This document shows, piece by piece, positions 1-7,450 of a stretch of DNA of 64,000 bases (position 1 is its first letter; each line of letters starts with the position of its first letter). A program made the position numbers and the translations under genes. The stretch covers positions 7,560,938-7,624,937 of the forward strand of contig NZ_CP037423.1 of assembly GCF_007754155.1 (NCBI RefSeq). Direction: 5' to 3'. The stretch comes from Stieleria neptunia. Its GTDB lineage: Bacteria; Planctomycetota; Planctomycetia; Pirellulales; Pirellulaceae. Below the pieces are notes generated by a model. It had not been told where the DNA came from. It ran no database searches and worked only from the letters and a program-made list of their open reading frames with translations.

Positions 1-2
1 CG

Positions 3-311
3 TTCCTCAACGCGGCTCATCCGGATTTGATCTGCGACCCGTATCTGCAAGGCGGTGAAGCGGTCCGCATTCGCGGTGTCCACCCCGAACAGTGGATCCA
101 GTTTACGCTGCCGACTAAGCAGTTCCGAATTCGGTATCAGCTTGCCGGACAGGAATCGGAGGCAGAGCAGCGTCTGGAAACCTTGCTGATCGATACCGAC
201 AAACGTGAATATGCAATGGTTTGGCGCGCCGCGGTCCCCTGTCCGAAACAAGCGACGAAACTGAATTGGATTGCCGTCGAGGAATTGACTCCTACCAATC
301 GGCGGGCTTGA
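3..311 (+). CDS. DUF2169-family T6SS accessory protein, C-terminal fragment
   Basis: The gene enters from the left edge. The frame is open from base 3, reads FLNAAHPDLICDPYLQGGE near its start and stops at TGA 309-311. The pattern FxNAAxPD, then GxExxxIxGxHP and xFxLP, resembles the C-terminal part of DUF2169 proteins, which are encoded beside VgrG and PAAR genes in type VI secretion loci and are thought to help load effectors onto the spike. About 102 residues are visible, so most of the protein lies outside the window. The next gene starts two bases after the stop, implying one transcript with the ketosynthase-like and PAAR-like genes. The family call rests on motif memory and context, not on a search. 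Confidence 0.7.
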   Translation, partial: FLNAAHPDLICDPYLQGGEAVRIRGVHPEQWIQFTLPTKQFRIRYQLAGQESEAEQRLETLLIDTDKREYAMVWRAAVPCPKQATKLNWIAVEELTPTNRRA

Positions 312-313
312 TC

Positions 314-1375
314 ATGACCATGGCAATCATCGCTGTCGACATCGCGTGCCCGGTGGGTCTGTGTATCGAACAAGCCGCGACATCCGTCGCCGCCGGCGTC
401 TCACGGATCGAAGAAACCAATTGGATCGCGCCCAATGGCAATCCGATCAAGATGGGACGGATCGCCGATGATGCGCTTCCGCCGCTGATCGAGGAAATTG
501 CCCAGGATCGATCGCTGACGCAACACGCGCAGCGGTTGATTCGATTGGGCTCCATTGCCTTGAAAGCGGTCACCGAAAAATTGGGCGAACATTCGGCACC
601 GGTTCATGGATTTTTCGCGATGCCTGAATCCGGCGGCGGTTCGCACGGCGACCCGGCGACGCTGGTCCAAAGCGCGCTGGCCAATACCGAGACGAAGCTC
701 AAGTTCGCAGCCACGCATGTTTTCACCGGCGGCCGTGCATCGATGTTCCAAGCCCTGCTCGCCGCGGAGACCTTCTTGGCACAGACCCCCGATGCGATCG
801 CCGTGGTCGGCGGAATCGATTCGTTTCATGACCCGATCCTGTTGAGTCAACTGGGCTCGCAAGAACGTCTGCTGACCGATGGCGTACAAGATGGGATGAT
901 CCCCGGCGAAGGTGCAGCGATGCTGATCTGTATCGACGCGGACAGTGCGGCATCGATGAACGTGCAGCCGATCGCGCTGATCAATGCCGTCGCAGTGGCC
1001 GAGGAGCCGGGGCACCTGACGAGCGACGATCCCTGCATGGGAGACGGTTCGACCGAAGTCCTTGCGGGGGCGCTGAAAGATTGTGAAGCGGTCCATCACG
1101 TGTACCTCAGTTTTAACGGCGAACACATCTGGGCCCAGGAATGGAGCATCGCGTTTTTGCGACACTCGGATTGTTTCGTCCAGGGCCACGGCGTGCATCA
1201 TCCGGCTGAACACTTCGGCGACAGCGGGGCCGCAAGCGGGGCGATGATGACAGCGTTATCCGCGTTTGCCTTGGCCTCGGGAAAGGCCTCGGGGGAACAT
1301 CTCGTTTGGTGCGCCTCCGACGGTCCCCTGCGTGGCGCGTGCACCCTTTCCAGTCCTCTCCAACCAGCGAGCTAA
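314..1375 (+). CDS. T6SS-locus beta-ketoacyl synthase-like (thiolase-fold) protein, probably non-catalytic
   Basis: A 353-residue thiolase-fold protein. Visible family signatures are the VVGGIDSF stretch (about residues 165-171), PGEGAAML (198-204) and a C-terminal GDSGAASG motif, as in ketosynthases. The segment that normally holds the nucleophilic Cys reads VFTGGRASM (136-144) with no Cys, so condensing activity is unlikely. KS-like proteins of this type recur beside DUF2169, DUF4150 and DUF3540 genes in T6SS accessory loci; their role is unknown. ATG 314 was chosen because it follows the upstream stop by two bases; ATG 320 is also possible. The open frame extends upstream to 221 but overlaps the DUF2169 gene there. 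Confidence 0.75.
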   Translation: MTMAIIAVDIACPVGLCIEQAATSVAAGVSRIEETNWIAPNGNPIKMGRIADDALPPLIEEIAQDRSLTQHAQRLIRLGSIALKAVTEKLGEHSAPVHGFFAMPESGGGSHGDPATLVQSALANTETKLKFAATHVFTGGRASMFQALLAAETFLAQTPDAIAVVGGIDSFHDPILLSQLGSQERLLTDGVQDGMIPGEGAAMLICIDADSAASMNVQPIALINAVAVAEEPGHLTSDDPCMGDGSTEVLAGALKDCEAVHHVYLSFNGEHIWAQEWSIAFLRHSDCFVQGHGVHHPAEHFGDSGAASGAMMTALSAFALASGKASGEHLVWCASDGPLRGACTLSSPLQPAS

Positions 1376-1381
1376 TTCATC

Positions 1382-1762
1382 ATGGCACAAACAGTCTTCG
1401 CCAATTGCCGGGGCGTGATTCATAAAGGATCCGGGACCATCAATTTTGCGTTCCCGGATGTCTGCAAGACACCCACGCCCGGCGGCCCGGTCCCCATTCC
1501 CTACCCGAATCTCGGCAAGGCCGCCGATACGACCAGCGGCAGCAAAAAGGTCAAAGCCGACGGCCAGATGATTTTGAACAAAGGCGCAAAATACATGATG
1601 AGCACCGGCGACGAACCGGGCACGGTCGGTGGCATTAAGAGCAACGTGTTCAAGCAGAATTGCGAGTTACTGATGTACTCCTTCGACGTCAAGGTCGAAG
1701 GCAAGAACGTCGGCCGGCTCGGCGATCCGCTGTGGCACAACAAGAAAAACATCGCGATGTGA
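1382..1762 (+). CDS. DUF4150 (PAAR-like) type VI secretion tip protein
   Basis: A 126-residue protein with the DUF4150 signature: an N-terminal TVFANCRG, then FPDVCKTPTPGGPVPIPYPN at about residues 23-42, and a distal GRLGDPLWHN. DUF4150 proteins are PAAR-like; they are thought to cap the VgrG spike and carry effectors. Here the PAAR-like unit is free-standing and the nuclease effector is a separate gene starting 10 bases downstream, rather than a fused C-terminal domain. It begins six bases after the ketosynthase-like gene, so the genes are probably co-transcribed. No signal peptide or membrane segment is visible, as expected for a cytoplasmic T6SS component. Confidence 0.85.
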   Translation: MAQTVFANCRGVIHKGSGTINFAFPDVCKTPTPGGPVPIPYPNLGKAADTTSGSKKVKADGQMILNKGAKYMMSTGDEPGTVGGIKSNVFKQNCELLMYSFDVKVEGKNVGRLGDPLWHNKKNIAM

Positions 1763-1772
1763 GGAGCCCGAA

Positions 1773-2486
1773 ATGAATACCGGAGGAGCCGATGTGCCGG
1801 GCGTTTCGCCCACCGAACAATTGCACGCCTGTGATTGGAAACAGTGCGAAGAAGACCACAAAAAGAAAATCGACTACCCCGGCAACGGCAAAGTCGATCG
1901 CAGTAGCAACTATTCCAACCAATGGGGTGAACACGAACCTTGGGTGATGAGCGGCAATGCGGGCAACACCGGCAAACGCGCCGAACTGGCCGACTATCGA
2001 AAAGAAACCAAGAGTGCGCGGTACGCCGTCAATGCCGCCGCGATGACCGACCCCAATTACCACACGCAAAAGCATCACCTGATCTCCGTCAACCTGTTCG
2101 GCAAGGTGTCGGATCTTGCGCATGACGCTGAACTGATCGGATATGATGCCAATCACATCAACAACGGCTCCTGCTTTCCCAGCTATGCGTACGATATTTT
2201 TCGTCATGACATGCAGTGCCACCGCGGTTCACACCCCAATGCGGTGTACAACGACCACATCATGCCGATCTTGCTCAATTTAGAGAAGAAATGCATCACC
2301 TATTGCCAACGAGACTCCAACTGCGATACATCACCCCAACAGGGGCTGATCCAGAATCTCAATGCGATCTCGGCGGTTTGTTTCACCAAACTGCTCTATT
2401 GGGAATGGTTCCTGAGGTCAAAAGAAAAAGCGCTTCGTGAACGAAAGGAAAGTTTTGAACGACAGAATCTGGCCGTGCCGACCTAG
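1773..2486 (+). CDS. AHH-family nuclease, predicted T6SS effector
   Basis: 237 residues. The C-terminal half has the AHH nuclease pattern (HNH/EndoVII superfamily): KHHLISVNLF with H101-H102, then LIGYDANHINNG (121-132), FPSYAY, and CHRGSHPNAVYNDHI (149-163) with H150 and H154. AHH domains are toxin nucleases of polymorphic toxin and T6SS effectors. The first roughly 90 residues have no recognised domain and may be the loading segment. A GAGGAG site at 1761-1766 supports ATG 1773. The gene sits directly behind the PAAR-like gene and ahead of an Imm11-like gene. The TAG stop (2484-2486) is also the first three bases of a repeat element, so the original C-terminus may differ slightly. Confidence 0.8.
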   Translation: MNTGGADVPGVSPTEQLHACDWKQCEEDHKKKIDYPGNGKVDRSSNYSNQWGEHEPWVMSGNAGNTGKRAELADYRKETKSARYAVNAAAMTDPNYHTQKHHLISVNLFGKVSDLAHDAELIGYDANHINNGSCFPSYAYDIFRHDMQCHRGSHPNAVYNDHIMPILLNLEKKCITYCQRDSNCDTSPQQGLIQNLNAISAVCFTKLLYWEWFLRSKEKALRERKESFERQNLAVPT

Positions 2487-2637
2487 TGCTCTGTCAGCTT
2501 TCAATTTTCGAGCCTGCGTTTGTCGAGCGGAAAAGGGGTCAGGTACCAAAAACCAAATGGCCCACAGGGTGCTTCGCATTTTTGGTACCTGCCCCCTTTT
2601 CCGCGGTACCCTAAGAATAAAAGTTGACGAAGCACTA
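2484..2637. repeat. Family A MITE-like palindromic element, copy 1 (complete)
   Basis: An element of about 154 bp with imperfect terminal inverted repeats: left TAGTGCTCTGTCAGCTTTC (2484-2502), right end reading TAGTGCTTCGTCAACTTTT on the other strand. Inside is a long palindrome (2527-2604) whose arms contain GCGGAAAAGGGGTCAGGTACC and its complement. The left end supplies the stop codon of the nuclease gene. CTAGTGCTCTGTC occurs at 2483-2495 and again at 2635-2647, so a 13-bp direct repeat also brackets the element. No open frame inside. It fills almost all of the 203-bp gap between effector and immunity candidate. Confidence 0.8.
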
Positions 2638-2689
2638 GTGCTCTGTCGACTTCGATGAATCGTCATTCACCGTCTCTTTGGAATTGAAC

Positions 2690-3262
2690 ATGTATTGGGT
2701 TTGGACAAACCGTCGTGAATCAGAAGACGAAGCCACGGTCAGCCGCCGCCCGGCGGTGATCTCGGAACGCCGCCTGAGGTTCGACGACGGCTCGGCGATT
2801 ACCGAAGAAGTGCCGCTGATCGAAATTGATATCGACGCCGATTCCGGTAGCGTGCTCACCGAGAATCTGGTCGCCAACGCGACGACGGGGTTACTGTTCT
2901 CCGAAAAATTACGCAACGTTTTGCAGTCCGTCGGCGTCGATAATCTGCAATACTTTGACTGTGTGATCCATTTCGCCGCCGAAAATCGAGATGTCACCGA
3001 TTATCGTCTCGCCAACATCGTGGGGCGAGTGGCGTGCGTTGACGAATCGACGTCCGATTTCATGTACATGCCGTCGGATCCGACAGAGATCATGATGATC
3101 AACAAGCTTGGCATCGACGAATCCAAAATCGAAGACCTGCTGATGCTGCGACTGCATGAGTACGACCAGATCATCCTGGTCCATGAAAAAGTCAAACAGG
3201 CCGTCACCGATGCCGGCATTTCGGGTGTTCAGTTTTTTAAACCCGAAGACTACAGACCCTAA
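2690..3262 (+). CDS. Imm11/DUF1629-like protein, candidate immunity protein for the AHH nuclease
   Basis: 190 acidic residues. The architecture resembles Imm11 (DUF1629) proteins: an N-terminal MYWVW, a central LLFSEKLRNVLQSVGVDNL, then YRLANIVGRVACVDESTSDF, a short segment around IMMINKLGID, and a C-terminal IILVHEKVKQAV followed by GISGVQFF. Members are immunity proteins in polymorphic toxin and T6SS systems, and the position directly behind an AHH nuclease gene fits that. ATG 2690 was preferred over TTG 2678 because it gives the family-like MYWVW start. Cytoplasmic, no signal peptide. The pairing with the upstream nuclease is inferred from order only; binding is not visible in sequence. 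Confidence 0.65.
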   Translation: MYWVWTNRRESEDEATVSRRPAVISERRLRFDDGSAITEEVPLIEIDIDADSGSVLTENLVANATTGLLFSEKLRNVLQSVGVDNLQYFDCVIHFAAENRDVTDYRLANIVGRVACVDESTSDFMYMPSDPTEIMMINKLGIDESKIEDLLMLRLHEYDQIILVHEKVKQAVTDAGISGVQFFKPEDYRP

Positions 3263-3279
3263 CGGTACGGAGCGTTCCG

Positions 3280-3780
3280 GTGTCATCGACCGAATCGAAA
3301 AGCAACAAGCCCAGCTACCATGCGGTTGCCCCCGTCTTGGCCCCCGCGACCGAGCTGACGGGAGTTCAGTCCGGCAGAGTGGTCGCGATCGCTCCCGACG
3401 GTGACATCCTGGTCCAAGTCGACGGTGCCGGCGACCAATTGACCGCATGCGATTTTCTGCAAGCCTCTTCCAGCGACTGCCCCGTTTTCGCGGTGGGGGA
3501 TGAAGTGCTCGTCCACGTCGGCCCGCCCGGCGGTCGCGGTTGTGTGCTGGGGGCCAAGAAGCGGTACGATCCGACGGCGTCGTCGGACCAGCCCGTCGTC
3601 TCCGACACCGAGCTGCCGGAACACGTGGTCGTCGAAGCCGGAAAATCCCTCTCGCTTCGCTGTGGCGAGACGACCATCAAGATCACCAAAGAAGGTAAAA
3701 TTCTGATCAAGGGCGTCGACATCCTGGCGCGGGCCAAACGGACGCATCGCATCAAGGGTGGGACGGTTGCCATCAACTGA
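3280..3780 (+). CDS. DUF3540/DUF6484-like T6SS accessory protein
   Basis: 166 residues. After a Ser/Lys-rich start comes a beta-rich segment (GRVVAIAPDGDILVQVDG, about 32-49), then VGDEVLVHVGPPGGRGCVLG (72-91), and a C-terminal block SLRCGETTIKITKEGKILIK followed by THRIKGGTVAIN. The C-terminal block matches DUF3540 (LRCGxASIxLTxxGKxxIxG...NRIKGGSVxIN), a family found with DUF2169, KS-like and DUF4150 genes in T6SS loci and probably part of or adaptor to the spike. The GTG start at 3280 is supported by GGAG at 3269-3272. It follows the Imm11-like gene by 17 bases. Confidence 0.7.
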   Translation: MSSTESKSNKPSYHAVAPVLAPATELTGVQSGRVVAIAPDGDILVQVDGAGDQLTACDFLQASSSDCPVFAVGDEVLVHVGPPGGRGCVLGAKKRYDPTASSDQPVVSDTELPEHVVVEAGKSLSLRCGETTIKITKEGKILIKGVDILARAKRTHRIKGGTVAIN

Positions 3781-3810
3781 ACATCTCTCTCCGGCGAAGG
3801 AGCAATGCCG

Positions 3811-4332
3811 ATGGCGATAATCCTTGATATCCTGGTCGAACACCTCGAAGAAACCGAGTTCTTGTGGTCCCAGCGGACCGAAGCGATTCGCTCGCCCGAG
3901 TATTTCGGCCACGAAATCCGGGAACTGGACGCTCGGATCGACGCCCACCTGCAAGGATTACTCGTCGGCGGAGAGCATTGTGTTGAATTCGCGGTTCCCT
4001 TGTTGGCCGAAGAAGACCGCTTCATGGCCTTCGCCGGGGCGTGGTGTCTGGCGCGGTTGGGGTTCGGTCAGCGGTTGCTGGACCAGCTGGACGAATGCAA
4101 CCTGGATGGTGTGACCGAGGCGCTTTGCCACGGCGAAATCGATGCCATCGAAGGCAAACTGAACGAACTCTACTCGTCCGCTCCGCCGAGCGTTGCGTCG
4201 GCCATCGGACTGGTCCTCGCATCACACTGTCGCTCGCCCCCAGCCAGCCGGCTGGGCGAATTCTTTGAACATGACGATCCCCAGGTGCGACGCCGCGCTT
4301 GGGAGACCGTCAGTAGGTCCTGCCGCACTTAA
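3811..4332 (+). CDS. N-terminal half of a TIGR02270-type T6SS HEAT protein (split or truncated)
   Basis: 173 residues. The start ILDILVEHLEETEFLWSQRT, then IRELDARIDAHLQGLLVGGE, matches the N-terminus of TIGR02270 proteins, HEAT-repeat proteins of T6SS accessory loci that are usually about 400 residues. This one stops after the HEAT motif HDDPQVRRRAWETV at SRSCRT. A sequence resembling the missing C-terminal half follows a nearly identical motif (DDDPQVRRAA) in the downstream FHA gene. AAGGAG at 3797-3802 lies 8 bases before ATG 3811, so that start is preferred over ATG 3805. Whether this is a functional two-gene split or a disrupted gene cannot be decided here. Confidence 0.6.
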   Translation: MAIILDILVEHLEETEFLWSQRTEAIRSPEYFGHEIRELDARIDAHLQGLLVGGEHCVEFAVPLLAEEDRFMAFAGAWCLARLGFGQRLLDQLDECNLDGVTEALCHGEIDAIEGKLNELYSSAPPSVASAIGLVLASHCRSPPASRLGEFFEHDDPQVRRRAWETVSRSCRT

Positions 4333-4406
4333 CTCCACCGTCGCACCGATCATGACATCGCCCATCCGCCGACCAAGTCTTCGCTTCGATCACGCCGCCC
4401 CGCAAT

Positions 4407-4542
4407 GGCAACGCTGTGAAGCATTTTTTAGCGGCAGGGCGCGAGCCCTCCGGTGTTTTGGCAGAGAGGAAGAACCGGAGGGCTCGCGCCCTGCCGCTAA
4501 GACCTCAAGAAACACATGGAAAAAATGCTTCACAGCGTTGCC
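4407..4542. repeat. Family B long nested hairpin, copy 1
   Basis: Two nested perfect inverted repeats. The outer arms are 23 nt (4407-4429 and 4520-4542, core GCTGTGAAGCATTTTTT); the inner arms are 26 nt (4429-4454 and 4474-4499, core GCGAGCCCTCCGGT) around a 19-nt loop. It sits between the split TIGR02270 half and the FHA gene, ending 15 bases before ATG 4558. Related hairpins lie near 38391 and 25919. No T-tract follows, so a classical terminator role is not evident. Confidence 0.9.
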
Positions 4543-4557
4543 GCAATGGGTTCGGCG

Positions 4558-6126
4558 ATGAGGATCGTTCTGGAGATCATCGCCGGTACCTACGCCGGCC
4601 GCAAGAAAGCGTTGCGCGCTCCGCTGGTTCTGGTCGTCGGCCGCGGTGAGTCGGCCGACTGGATTCTGCCGCACGACACCACGATGTCGTCGCGACATTT
4701 TGAAGTGTCCGTGAACCAGCAGGGTTGTTTCGTCACCGATCTGAACAGCACCAACGGGACGACAGTCGACGGCGAACGGATTGATCAGCGGCCGCTGGAT
4801 GACGGGAATCAGATTCAAGCCGGATCGACCGTCTTTCGCGTTTCCATGACTCGGCGTGCCCCGCTGTCTGCCCCGCTGTCCGCGCCGCTGTCCGCGCCGA
4901 TTACCGGACAGCAATCGACAGCCGCCCCGCCCCCCGCCGAATCTCGCACTGACGCTCCGCCGCAACCACCGCCACTGAATGCCGAGCCACTGACTCCGCC
5001 GCAACCACCGGCACCGCCCCCCCCGGCACCGCCCGTCTCGGTGAGCGACGTGCTGCGTCAAACCGAACGGATCCGTTCCGGCGGTGTCGCCGAAGACTCG
5101 GCGGAGTTTCATGTCAGCAGCCCTCCCTCGCGTCGGTTCACCGGCGCGGTCATCGAAGTCGTTTCCGATCGCGACCACGGTCGTAAGTCGATGCTTCGAT
5201 CCGGGCACTCCATCACGGTCGGTCGCTCGGAGCAATCAGATTTCGTGATTCCGGATCCTCAGTTGTCCGCGATTCACTTTCAACTTGCCGATGATCGATC
5301 CGGATGGCAGCTGACCGATCTCAATAGCACCGCGGGCACGACGGTCAACGGCGTCAGGGTTTCCACAACGTTGCTCAAAACCGGTGATCGGATCATTGCC
5401 GGGCAGACCCACTTCGTTGTCACCACCGGCGAGTCGGCTCCGCTGGCGGGCGGCCGCGATCAAGCCATCCTTCCGTTCCAAGTCGGCGTGCGCGATGACG
5501 ATCCGCAGGTTCGCCGCGCTGCGATCCGAGCGGCGGCTTGGTCGAGGGAGCCATGGCTATTGGATTTTTGCCGTGGGTGTGCGAAAGCACCAAGTCCCGA
5601 CCAGTGGGATGGGCTGGAGATGTTGTCCGTTCTGGGTCGACCTAGCGACCTGCAGTTGATTCGCGGTCTGGGCCGCTGTGCTGATTTGGGCCCGAATCGT
5701 TTCGAGCTGCTCGCCTCGTTCGCGCACCCAGCTGTCGTTCCCGATCTGATTGACGTCATCGGCGGCGATCAGCTCAAGGAGGCCGTCGCGGCCGCGTTGG
5801 CATTTTCGCGCATCACCGGAGTTGACATTGCATCGGGCCAGCGGGCCACCTTGACGACGGACGAGAACGGTGACGACGAGGAGTTTGACGAGGAGGAGGT
5901 GATGGTCCCCGACGCGGCGAAAGCCGAGCAGCAATGGGCTGGACTTGCCGAGTCCTTTGCGTCGGGCACCCGCGTTCATCAGGGGATCGAAACCAGCGTG
6001 ACGCCGACGCCAGAGTTGCTGGAAGCGCTTGATATGCGTTCACGGTGGGAGGCTTGTGTGCGTGGCAAATACGAGGGCACGTGGAACGGTGCCCCGTTTG
6101 ATCTGGAACGATGGATCAATCCATGA
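4558..6126 (+). CDS. Twin-FHA protein fused to the C-terminal half of a TIGR02270-type HEAT protein
   Basis: 522 residues. FHA1 (about 20-100) shows VVGRGESADW, SSRHFEV and LNSTNGTTVDG; a Pro/Ala-rich linker follows (about 103-170); FHA2 (about 205-295) shows ITVGRSEQSDF, LSAIHFQL and LNSTAGTTVNG, with Ala replacing the usual Asn. FHA domains bind phosphothreonine and regulate T6SS assembly in other bacteria. From about residue 310 the protein turns into HEAT-like sequence (DDDPQVRRAAIRAA ... ITGVDIASGQRA ... ERWINP) resembling the C-terminal half of TIGR02270 proteins, the half missing from the gene upstream. ATG 4558 was chosen because the frame before it (ATG 4516) is hairpin arm. The 3' end overlaps the convergent toxin gene by 11 bp. 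Confidence 0.7.
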   Translation: MRIVLEIIAGTYAGRKKALRAPLVLVVGRGESADWILPHDTTMSSRHFEVSVNQQGCFVTDLNSTNGTTVDGERIDQRPLDDGNQIQAGSTVFRVSMTRRAPLSAPLSAPLSAPITGQQSTAAPPPAESRTDAPPQPPPLNAEPLTPPQPPAPPPPAPPVSVSDVLRQTERIRSGGVAEDSAEFHVSSPPSRRFTGAVIEVVSDRDHGRKSMLRSGHSITVGRSEQSDFVIPDPQLSAIHFQLADDRSGWQLTDLNSTAGTTVNGVRVSTTLLKTGDRIIAGQTHFVVTTGESAPLAGGRDQAILPFQVGVRDDDPQVRRAAIRAAAWSREPWLLDFCRGCAKAPSPDQWDGLEMLSVLGRPSDLQLIRGLGRCADLGPNRFELLASFAHPAVVPDLIDVIGGDQLKEAVAAALAFSRITGVDIASGQRATLTTDENGDDEEFDEEEVMVPDAAKAEQQWAGLAESFASGTRVHQGIETSVTPTPELLEALDMRSRWEACVRGKYEGTWNGAPFDLERWINP

Positions 6127-7405
6127 ACTTTTTCAGGTCCAAGGTCGATCGTCCGATCGATTGGTAGAACGTCTTCAGCCCTTCGCGGTTGAACGACATC
6201 GCCTGGCCGTCCGGGAAAAAGCCGACGACCAGTTCATCGGCCGCCAGATTGTCCAGGCTGTCGAAGGCTTCTTGCGATCCGTGCAACACCCGATCCTGGT
6301 CGAGTTGTTTGTTGACGTCTGCGGCGACCTTTTTGATGTCGGTGTTGGTGAAATCGTCGGTCAGGGTCCCGGCCGGCTTGCCCGCGCGGGCGTTGGCCGT
6401 GTTGTCGACGGCGAGCGCCAAGTTTCGTCCTTTCGCGTTGGGATCGATCACGCCCATCAAATCGTAATCTCCGACCAGCGGTTTCTGTGACAGCGGGTCG
6501 ACGACCTGGCCCGGCTCGACCGGCCAATCCGCATTGCCGACGTCGATCGTTTCCCCTTTGCCGTTGGTCGCGGTGCGGCGGTTGCGGTCGACGACGAAGT
6601 ATTGCTTGGTGCTGCCCGAGCGAACCGTTTTCTGCGCCTTGGCGACCTCCGAGACATCTTTGCACGTCACGATGCCGGTTTGCTTGCTGGTTTTGAACTT
6701 GATCTCTTTCGGTTTCGCCGGGAACCCTTTCTGGATCCAGCGAACCGATTTCGGATTGGTCTGACGCACCAGGATGATCCGTGGCCGGTTCGGGTTGGCG
6801 GCGGCGCGCAGGAACGCACGAAAGTGATTCGGCGGCATCCCCGCGTCGGCGGCGGTTGCCGCCTTGATGATCCCGCGCATGTTCTTGATTTTCGGACCAT
6901 AGCGTTTGGCGCCCTTGGCGATCAGCGCCATGAAGGCCGCCACGCCGACCACCGCCAAAAAGTTCGCCAAATGTTTGGACGCCTTTTCCAGGTCCGCCTC
7001 GGTCCGCGCCGAATACGTCAGTTCCACAAAGGTCACGAAATCATTGCCGACCGACCAAACCTGCCACCCCAAGAACCCCAGCCCGACGATCAACAACAGG
7101 GCGTCGGCGATGAATCCCACGCCGAAGTAATGCGACCCCGCCCAGACCACCAACACACCGACGATGATTCCGATGCTGGCCGGCGACAGCATCGCGGCGA
7201 ACTCTTCCTGAATCTCGGCGGGCAACTTGGGGACCGTCAAATGCAACACTTTCACAAAGCGATCGTCCAGCGACATCGCTTCCACACCTCCGTCCCGCCC
7301 GACGGATCCTGGCGTGGGCATCAGCCGACACTGGTTGGTCCCGGAATCGCTCGGCAGCGTCGCATCGCTCGTGCCCACGGGACCGGGAAGGCGTAAGTCA
7401 GCCAT
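6116..7405 (-). CDS. Edema-factor/ExoY-like nucleotidyl cyclase toxin candidate with membrane segments
   Basis: 429 residues. A hydrophobic region at about 74-115 (two segments around IGIIVGVLVVWAG and ALLLIVGLGFLGW) and another at 148-164 recall the pre-toxin region of T6SS effectors. The C-terminal part resembles the anthrax edema factor/ExoY adenylyl cyclase family: GFPAKPKEIKFKTSKQTG (228-244) aligns with the Lys-rich nucleotide-binding segment, KPLVGDYDLMGV (308-319) with KPLTADYDLFAL including the metal-binding DxD pair (D313, D315), and VLHGSQEAF (373-381) with the catalytic His region (H375). The edema-factor Asn six residues after that His is Asp here. It would make cAMP or another cyclic nucleotide in the target cell. 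It is encoded opposite the T6SS genes. Confidence 0.55.
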   Translation of the reverse strand: MADLRLPGPVGTSDATLPSDSGTNQCRLMPTPGSVGRDGGVEAMSLDDRFVKVLHLTVPKLPAEIQEEFAAMLSPASIGIIVGVLVVWAGSHYFGVGFIADALLLIVGLGFLGWQVWSVGNDFVTFVELTYSARTEADLEKASKHLANFLAVVGVAAFMALIAKGAKRYGPKIKNMRGIIKAATAADAGMPPNHFRAFLRAAANPNRPRIILVRQTNPKSVRWIQKGFPAKPKEIKFKTSKQTGIVTCKDVSEVAKAQKTVRSGSTKQYFVVDRNRRTATNGKGETIDVGNADWPVEPGQVVDPLSQKPLVGDYDLMGVIDPNAKGRNLALAVDNTANARAGKPAGTLTDDFTNTDIKKVAADVNKQLDQDRVLHGSQEAFDSLDNLAADELVVGFFPDGQAMSFNREGLKTFYQSIGRSTLDLKKFMD

Positions 7406-7450
7406 CGTGAAAACGCTCGTTCGAGGAAGGAGGAAAAAAGGCAGATCGGG

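Noticed and set aside
401..1213. Long open frame on the minus strand inside the ketosynthase-like gene
   Set aside because: It is the antisense shadow of a gene with clear family motifs and shows no protein motif of its own.
4333..4557. Hairpin as a Rho-independent terminator
   Set aside because: No run of T follows the stem, and related copies lie in different orientations to genes, so a repeat family is the better explanation.
4390..5235. Minus-strand open frame over the FHA gene
   Set aside because: It overlaps the hairpin and FHA1 codons and is low-complexity; no domain recognised.
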